A stretch of 22,522 nucleotides of DNA, from NCBI GenBank assembly GCA_003427395.1, contig BFEA01000027.1:2830930-2853451 (forward strand). Direction: 5' to 3'. Below the pieces are notes generated by a model. It was given only the letters and a program-made list of their open reading frames with translations, was not told the origin of the DNA and searched no databases. Shown here in pieces: positions 17,746 through 22,522 of the stretch. The stretch is from Chara braunii (lineage: Eukaryota > Streptophyta > Charophyceae > Charales > Characeae). Position 1 is the first letter of the stretch, and each line of letters begins with the position of its first letter. Position numbers and translations under genes: made by a program.

Positions 17746-18283
17746 GTAATACTAGGTTTATTTTTACCTTATTTTTCCCTTGTCGGTTTCTCTTTATCGC
17801 ATCCCGTTCGGGGACGTGAGATGGCGGTAGGGTCGCGTGGAGTGTGTTGTATTTGCGAGGCGCCTGAAGTGCAATTACGAACTGTTTTTGAAGCTACGCT
17901 GGAGCCGCGCCCGATGTTGTTTTGCCTTAGCGCGGTGCCGTGGGTGTAGCAGGCACCCAAGAGCCTAGCTCAGTGAGTACGCCCCTGAACTGCTGAAGCG
18001 CAAGGCGAATCCCGTACGAATCTGGGCCGGGTACGTATATGGGGTGCCGCAGGAAGAAAGGGGTGAACGCCCGTCGGGAGAGCTGCGGGGCATTGCCCCG
18101 GATAGGTCCTCGGGGCATCGGGTAAAGGAAAGATATGGTGGAGGCTCATAGCAATACGGACGTGCGAAATCGTTTGTCGGACTTGGGTATAGGGGCAGAG
18201 ATTGGCCGAACCATCTAATGCCAAGTCCCCTCCGAAGGGCCCTTAGGCCGGCTAGCTGTCGGGCGGGCGCTGGCCGGTACAAA

Positions 18284-18302
18284 GTCCTTCGGGACATCCG
18301 TC

Positions 18303-18333
<31 letters not shown>

Positions 18334-18383
18334 TGCCCTGCGCAAGGATGACACGCATAAATCGAGCAGGGGCATAGGTTTTT
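18284..18383 (+). ncRNA. U6: U6 spliceosomal snRNA (gene or recent pseudogene)
   Basis: U6 is the catalytic snRNA of the spliceosome, made by RNA polymerase III. The sequence has the plant-type 5' stem GTCC-TTCG-GGAC (18284-18295), ACGATACAGAGAAGATTAGC (18312-18331) with the ACAGAGA box at 18317-18323, and CGCAAGGATGACACGCATAA (18341-18360). Relative to the usual plant sequence the 5' stem lacks one base on each arm, which keeps the pairing. ATGGCCCC reads ATTGCCC, one substitution and one deletion in the internal stem-loop. The 3' end after ATCGAG is unlike the usual AAATGGTCC. T5 (18379-18383) and T9 (18389-18397) follow. I see no TATA box 25-35 bp upstream and no plant USE element; LSU-like sequence abuts instead. 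It may be a retroposed or captured copy. Confidence 0.85.
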
Positions 18384-18388
18384 CTGGC

Positions 18389-18397
18389 TTTTTTTTT
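18389..18397 (+). terminator. RNA polymerase III T9 terminator
   Basis: A run of nine T after the U6 sequence, with a T5 run ten bases earlier. T runs of four or more end polymerase III transcription. Confidence 0.75.
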
Positions 18398-18399
18398 CG

Positions 18400-20120
18400 T
18401 TGTTGATTCGCTTACCTGCTAGTGTGAGACTGGACTACCGCTAGCGGAGGTGCTAGGTGCGAGCGCCAGCAGATCGGCGCCAGCAAGCAGGATTATCGCG
18501 AGGTGGATGAACCCAGGCAGGCGCCTGCGCCAAGTGCATGCGCAGAGAGAGAGAGGAAGAGCTGACGGGCGGACCACTGCAGGGTGAAGTCGGGCCAGGC
18601 GAGGCGCCGAGTACGTGTCAGGCAGCGCCAGGCAGTTTTGGGCAAGGAGAGTGTGATGGGCGCTGAGGCGGCAGGCAGCAGGTAGCGAGCACGAAAGCGG
18701 GGGAGTGACGGGGAGTTGCGGAAGGGCCAGGTAGTAGGCGGGGCAGTCAAGGAGAAGGATGGGCTGAACCTGGGCGGTCCTACGTGCCAGGTATGTGCAA
18801 GGGTAGAGGAGAACGTCGCGGGGGCAAGCGCGAGTCATGGCGAACGAAGGAATGATCGGGAGAAAACTGAGAAAATCGTAGCCCGCCCGTTCTTCGATGG
18901 CATCGGGGGGAGAAAAAGGCGATTTGGGGGTTCTAGTCTAGGGCGAATCGATTGGCGAAGGCGGAATCAGAGGTAAGTTAGTAAAATTAGACTTAGTAGA
19001 GAAATGAGTTGCGCGGGCTATGGCGGAGACAGATACAAGAAGGGGTAAAAGTTTATGTATCTCGGCCATTTCTTGGCCGATTTCGTTGAACGAAGGCTCT
19101 AAATGGGGGTTTTGGGGCGTCGCGAGTTGACTGGCGGCGTTAGATTGGGCGATAGAGTAGTGGGTTGGGCGCTACGATGGTGAAAGACTGCGGGGGGGGT
19201 AAGGAGGAAAGTGATTGAACTTGGACGGGTTTCAGCGCAAGGTGCATGTGTAGAAGTGGGGAGGTAGATCATTGATCTTTCCCGTTTCTTGACGAAAACG
19301 GGCAGAAGAAGGCTTGGATCCAGAGTTTTCGAGGCGGGCAATCCGGATTCCGAAGTCAGACTTGGTAATGGGTTGGTAGTTTAGGAGGTTAGTAAGAAAG
19401 TTAGTGGGCGGGCTATGATGGGAGCGGGAGCGAAGGTGTAAGGAGAGAGGTATGGTTCGTTCGACTGAGGATGGAAATCGAACGAGCCATGGAGTTAAGC
19501 GGGGGTTTTGCAAGGCTACGAAGTGAGAGGTGGGGATAGATTTAAGAGAAGGATAGTAGATTTGGAGTAAAAAGGGTGAGCGAACCTAGGCTGCAGGGTG
19601 TGCCAGGTGCAATCAGTAAGGAAAGGAGCGAAAGGGGGCAAAGGAGTCAGAGTGACCAGAGTGGAAGAGTGAGGAGATCGAAAGTGACGAAGAGGAAAAG
19701 CGAAGGAAAAGAAATGGAAGCCAGAGCACGGGATGAAGTTAAGAGGGGGGGGGGATGTATCTCACCGAGTTCTAGTGGAAGATTCATTGCAGTTTTGCAT
19801 TTTTGGCCCATCCTATCGAAGAAAGTAGCTTCCGCCAGTTTGTGCGAGTACAATCAGACTGGTTGTGCGGGACGAGCCAAAAGCTAACTACGAAGCCACC
19901 CTGTGCCCTGATCAGGCTGGCGTGCGGATCCAGGCTCGTGCGACTTTGCCTTTCCTATCGATGGAGTGACTGGCCAATGATCACTGGCAGGTTGGAGGTC
20001 CTCCCGTTATTGAACTGTGGGGGATACCGGGGAGAGCGTCGTCTTGCTCAGAGAAGACCAGCTGCGAAATTGTTGTTGAAGCGGGGATGGGAAACGCTAC
20101 AGGCGGGATAAGCCAGACGG
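18400..20120. other. Purine-rich region, no gene recognised
   Basis: The + strand is rich in G and A, so the minus strand stays open in several overlapping frames (for example 18419-18838) with Pro/Leu/Ser-rich translations and no motif. Single hairpins occur, such as CGGCCA-TTTCT-TGGCCG (19063-19079). A G-run lies at 19746-19753. I see no RNA gene or repeat that I can name. Confidence 0.5.
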
Positions 20121-20123
20121 ACT

Positions 20124-20520
20124 GTGGGCTATGGAACTGCCAGACTGTGGACTGTGGACTACAAAACTGTGAACTGTGAACTGGTTGCCGACTGTCATGA
20201 TAGAGTGCGCGCGGACTGTCGTTGTTGCAGTTGGTTGCTGGGTTACGTAGCCCTGCATAGACTACTGTTGCAGGTCCATCGCAAGTTGTGCACGGACTGC
20301 CACTGCTGAAAACCACGACTTTTGCTGTTGGACTGCAGCTATTGCTGCTGGTTAAGGCTATGTGTGACGATATCTGTCGCTGGGCTGCTGTTGTTACAGC
20401 TGGCTGTTGCCATATGTCGCTGCGTTTGTTGCAGAATTACTGTTGTTGCCTACCTGGCCACTCTCGTATATGGTTGTTGCGCTGAGGGACTGCGTATGAA
20501 CTGCTGCTATGATTAAGGAC
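20124..20520 (+). repeat. Degenerate low-complexity repeats (ACTGTG, then GTTGCTG-type)
   Basis: 20124-20190 has repeated GACTGTGG and AACTGTGAACTG words. 20215-20500 is full of TGTTGTTGC, CTGTTGCTG and GACTGC words. These give Cys-rich short open frames on the + strand, which I regard as by-products. No gene. Confidence 0.7.
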
Positions 20521-20887
20521 CATTACACGCTATTAAAACAGCCGCGAATCGGGCGAGGCTTGAAGAGGTGGCCGGACTGGACAAGGAGGGAAGCTAGTAC
20601 TACGATTTAAAAAGGGTCAGTAGAGGGTTTGACTTCAACATTTTGAACCAGAACTTGGTCAGACTGATACTAATTGGCTGCCATTGCGGGCCCCTCAGGT
20701 GTCTAGGCATCAAGGCCCTCTCATGTGGGTCTGAGTGCACCATTCTTGGATCTGAGAGTCTCTACCTTCTATTTCTATCCCTTTCTTACTCTAAGTCTAG
20801 TCTATTGGTTCTGAGAGGAAGGCGACAGGCGGGATTGCAACCCGTAGGTCCGCATCAAGACTCTGTGGGGAGTCCACCCATCGATTG
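20521..20887 (+). other. Non-coding stretch, nothing recognised
   Basis: No ORF with protein-like features, no RNA gene and no clear repeat. It leads into the hairpin group before the polypurine tract. Confidence 0.4.
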
Positions 20888-21100
20888 CGGGAGCTCTCCC
20901 AGAACCTAGGCGAGGTTCTGGAGGCAGGGAATCATCAGGTATACCATCTCCATTTGTACAACCTACTATTACCCATGTTTGCCTATCTCCCTTTAGTAGG
21001 ATTGCAGTATGCATGTGTTGTCCCTATGGTTTTTGCTTTCTCTTCATGACTTTAATCAGATTGAATGAAGAGAATGTGTGAGAGTGAAACTTAAGTTTCA
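20888..21100 (+). other. Group of perfect hairpins upstream of the right LTR
   Basis: GGGAG-CT-CTCCC (20889-20900) is followed by CCAGAACCT/AGGTTCTGG (20899-20907, 20913-20921). Then comes a 10-bp stem TTCTCTTCAT/ATGAAGAGAA (21038-21047, 21065-21074) and the 16-bp palindrome TGAAACTTAAGTTTCA (21085-21100). They lie just before the polypurine tract, where a 3' untranslated region of the element's RNA would be. Confidence 0.75.
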
Positions 21101-21136
21101 TTTTTGTTTTGACTGAAAGTAGACTAAGGATGAACT

Positions 21137-21156
21137 GGGGGAAGGTGGGAGGAAGG
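21137..21156 (+). promoter_or_regulatory. Candidate polypurine tract (plus-strand primer)
   Basis: A 20-base run of G and A with one T, directly upstream of the right-hand repeat region. Such tracts sit immediately before the 3' LTR of retrotransposons and prime plus-strand DNA. The LTR start itself (TG) is not certain. Confidence 0.45.
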
Positions 21157-21188
21157 CAGTTTTGCATGCGTTTGGAAGGGTCAACCAA

Positions 21189-21765
21189 AGCCTGAGCATT
21201 GTTTCTACTGTGAATGGCTCGGGGCTATGTTTTATTTGGCTGTTTTTTGAAGGACCAGGCATTGTTTCTACTGTGAATGGTCTTAGTTGCTAGGGAGGAT
21301 TTTTGGTCTAAGGTTGAGCATTGTTTCCATGGTGAATGGTTTAGCCTGAAAACCACGCACATAATTTAAACTAAGTATAAAGGAAAGTATTTTATGTATG
21401 TTTGCATGTGAACTGGCAGTTGAGCATCGTTTCTACTGTGAATGACCCAGTGTTAAGCCATATCATTAAGAAGAGAAAAAGGAAAATACAAAGTATAAAT
21501 GGAAATAATTTGGGCAAGCTGAACATTGTTTCTACTGTGAATGGTTCAGTCCCCTGCCGATATTTGCCTTTTCTTTTAAAAACAAAGTCATAGAAATACT
21601 AAATCCTTGGATATTAAACAGCTTAGGGCGACTAGGCATTATTTCCATGGCGAATGGCCTAGTCATCTGCCCAAAAGAAGAGAAAAGTAGTTTTGCAACC
21701 TGTTCGTGTATATCATAAAGACAAGCTGAACATGGTTTCCATGGCGAATGGTCCAGCTCTATGTC
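21189..21765 (+). repeat. Seven spaced hairpins with a shared loop and co-varying stems
   Basis: Core ATTGTTTCTACTGTGAATG or ATTGTTTCCATGGTGAATG begins near 21198, 21261, 21320, 21426, 21525, 21638 and 21732 (spacing 58-113 bp). Flanks differ but pair with each other. Copy 1: CCTGAGC/GCTCGGG. Copy 3: AGGTTGAGC/GTTTAGCCT, nine pairs with three G-T. Copy 5: GCTGAAC/GTTCAGT. Copy 6: GACTAGGC/GCCTAGTC plus outer GGGC/GCCC. Copy 7: AGCTGAAC/GTCCAGCT plus outer GACA/TGTC. Copies 2 and 4 pair more weakly. Conserved loops on compensating stems point to RNA structure. The role is unknown. Confidence 0.9.
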
Positions 21766-22049
21766 TTCTGTAAGATGGGTATAAGGATTCAAGAACTTGA
21801 AGATTCCTTAACTATATATATGGAATGAACTTGGGATGGTGAGAGTACTTACATTTGTGGTTTGATTTGCATGTGACTGGATAGGATGACTAGTTTGTTT
21901 GGGTTTCCGTTTTATAGGTAATTGCTTTAGTTGCTCGCCACGTGCTAGAGTTTTAGGAGTTAGTGTCAATTCCTGCATTTTCTGTAATAATTTTTTTTTT
22001 ACTTAGGTCATTTCCTGCATTTTCTGAGATCTTTTCTTATATTTGGCTT
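21766..22049 (+). other. Unique LTR stretch between hairpin array and hairpin repeats
   Basis: AT-rich, no gene. It holds the block 21905-21957 that aligns with 841-891, and a short direct repeat CATTTCCTGCATTTTCTG / CAATTCCTGCATTTTCTG about 40 bp apart (near 21966 and 22008). Confidence 0.6.
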
Positions 22050-22522
22050 TCTATAAATCTTGGCAAGCTACTTTTCCTACGGGAAGCGCTACCGAAATTT
22101 CTACAAATCCAAGAAGTTAGTCAACTTTTGACTTGTCAGAGTTCAACTTGTTTTTTCCATATACCTGGCTTAGTTAAATCTGGGAAGTCTCATTTTCTAA
22201 AGGGAGTGCTGCCCAAATTTTTATTAATTCAGGGAGTTAGACAAAAATTGAACTTTGGGAAGTCAAAGTTACTTTCAAAATATGAACTTAGCCTTGTATA
22301 AATTTTGGAATAACACTTTTCTAGAGGGAGCGCTGCCAAAATTAAGGAGTTAGTTAAATTCAGTCTAAAGTTGAGCTCGAGCTGTTGTTCGAGTTCATAT
22401 CTGACTTAATATAAATCTGGGAAGTCTCCCTTTCTAAAGGGAGTGCTGCCCAAATTTCTACTAATTTAGAGAGTTGTACAGAATTTGACTTTCCAAAGTT
22501 AGAGATTATTTTTGCTTTTATA
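22050..22522 (+). repeat. Four ~113-124-bp repeats with hairpins (right set)
   Basis: Anchors at 22087, 22207, 22331 and 22444 (TGCTGCC or variants). Three copies carry TATAAAT or ATAAATC, all about 10 bp before the stem. The last copy has a perfect stem, CTCCCTTT (22426-22433) with AAAGGGAG (22436-22443). Compared with the left copy CTTCCTTT/AAAGGAAG, the third pair changes C-G to T-A on both arms. Same orientation as the left set; the array may continue past the window. Confidence 0.88.

Larger units (their letters stand above)
16500..18262 (+). pseudogene. Divergent LSU (25S/28S) rRNA-like sequence, 5' third, with internal duplication
   Basis: Two parts match nuclear LSU rRNA clearly. Around 16827-16970: TTCCGTCC, GACCGACGGCGAGGAAGTA, TCGCGAGG, TTAAAATTGTCG and GTGGATGG, in LSU order and almost LSU spacing (about positions 330-440). 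Around 17955-18262: GTGAGTA, GCGCAAGG, GGTGAAC, GGTGGAGGC (18137-18145), GACGTGCGAAATCGTTTGTC, GACTTGGGTATAGGGGC (18180-18196), CGAACCATCTA and CCCCTCCGAAG (18227-18237), about LSU 650-900, roughly three quarters identical to consensus by eye. In between, about 950 bp replaces the normal ~200-bp D2 region and includes a second copy of the 16535-16760 segment. Divergence and the duplication argue for a relic, not a working rRNA. Confidence 0.75.
21157..22522 (+). mobile_element. Probable 3' LTR (or LTR of a related element), right end outside the window
   Basis: After the polypurine tract come a hairpin array (21189-21765), a unique stretch with a block (21905-21957) matching 841-891, and four hairpin repeats (22050-22522) matching the left set. 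Order and orientation are the same as in the left LTR. The short-repeat array differs in sequence from the left one (1-561), although both have CATTG...AATG cores. If both LTRs came from one insertion they should have started identical; such divergence means great age, array turnover or two different elements. ATATATAT near 21812 is a possible TATA element. Confidence 0.5.

Noticed and set aside
18419-18838. 139-codon minus-strand protein
   Set aside because: Pro/Leu/Ser-rich translation of a purine-rich strand; several frames are open together; no motif.
20288-20516. Short Cys-rich secreted-type peptides on the + strand
   Set aside because: Cysteines come from TGT/TGC-rich low-complexity repeats; two overlapping frames look equally Cys-rich.
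21189-21765. CRISPR-like repeat-spacer pattern
   Set aside because: Spacing is irregular (58-113 bp), stems vary, no cas genes, plant-type retroelement context.

Overview
The window looks like repeat-rich nuclear DNA of a streptophyte (plant-lineage) eukaryote. The Gag-protease-RT-RNase H-integrase proteins match, from memory, a Ty3/gypsy family I associate with the charophyte alga Chara; the species is an inference. Every recognisable feature reads on the + strand. Four isolated N bases (960-1057) suggest a draft assembly of collapsed repeats. I see no ordinary host protein-coding gene.

Layout. 1-2948: probable 5' long terminal repeat (LTR), cut by the window edge. It holds a 66/67-bp tandem array (1-561), three copies of a ~123-bp repeat (about 980-1290) and a cluster of perfect palindromes and hairpins (1328-2290). 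It ends at a primer-binding site (2951-2968). 3376-9884: a decayed Ty3/gypsy gag-pol. Gag and protease share frame 1; RT, RNase H and integrase share frame 3. About ten in-frame stops and one frame change break it, but a 493-codon integrase ORF stays open. 10005-13811: a second, badly frameshifted Gag-like reading region with a capsid-like segment, coiled-coil-like helices and a perfect CCHC zinc knuckle.

14612-18262: very divergent sequence that can be matched in order to SSU rRNA (3' half), 5.8S and the 5' third of LSU rRNA. Microsatellites and a ~1-kb internal duplication interrupt it. The LSU matches are strong and the 5.8S match is weak. 18284-18383: a clear U6 snRNA sequence with a T9 terminator. 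18400-21130: no gene recognised. 21137-22522: a polypurine tract followed by a probable right-hand LTR, cut by the window edge. It has seven spaced hairpins with a shared loop and co-varying stems, then four more copies of the ~113-124-bp repeat seen at the left end.

Reading. The two ends share the same block order (array, ~50-bp conserved block, hairpin repeat), so they belong to one LTR family. If they are the two LTRs of one element, it exceeds 22 kb and has an 18-kb interior that includes a second gag-like gene and rDNA/U6-derived sequence. The end arrays differ so much that two related elements flanking a captured block is equally possible. The most unusual signals are the co-varying hairpin family, the second Gag-like gene behind integrase, and the rRNA-U6 chimera.
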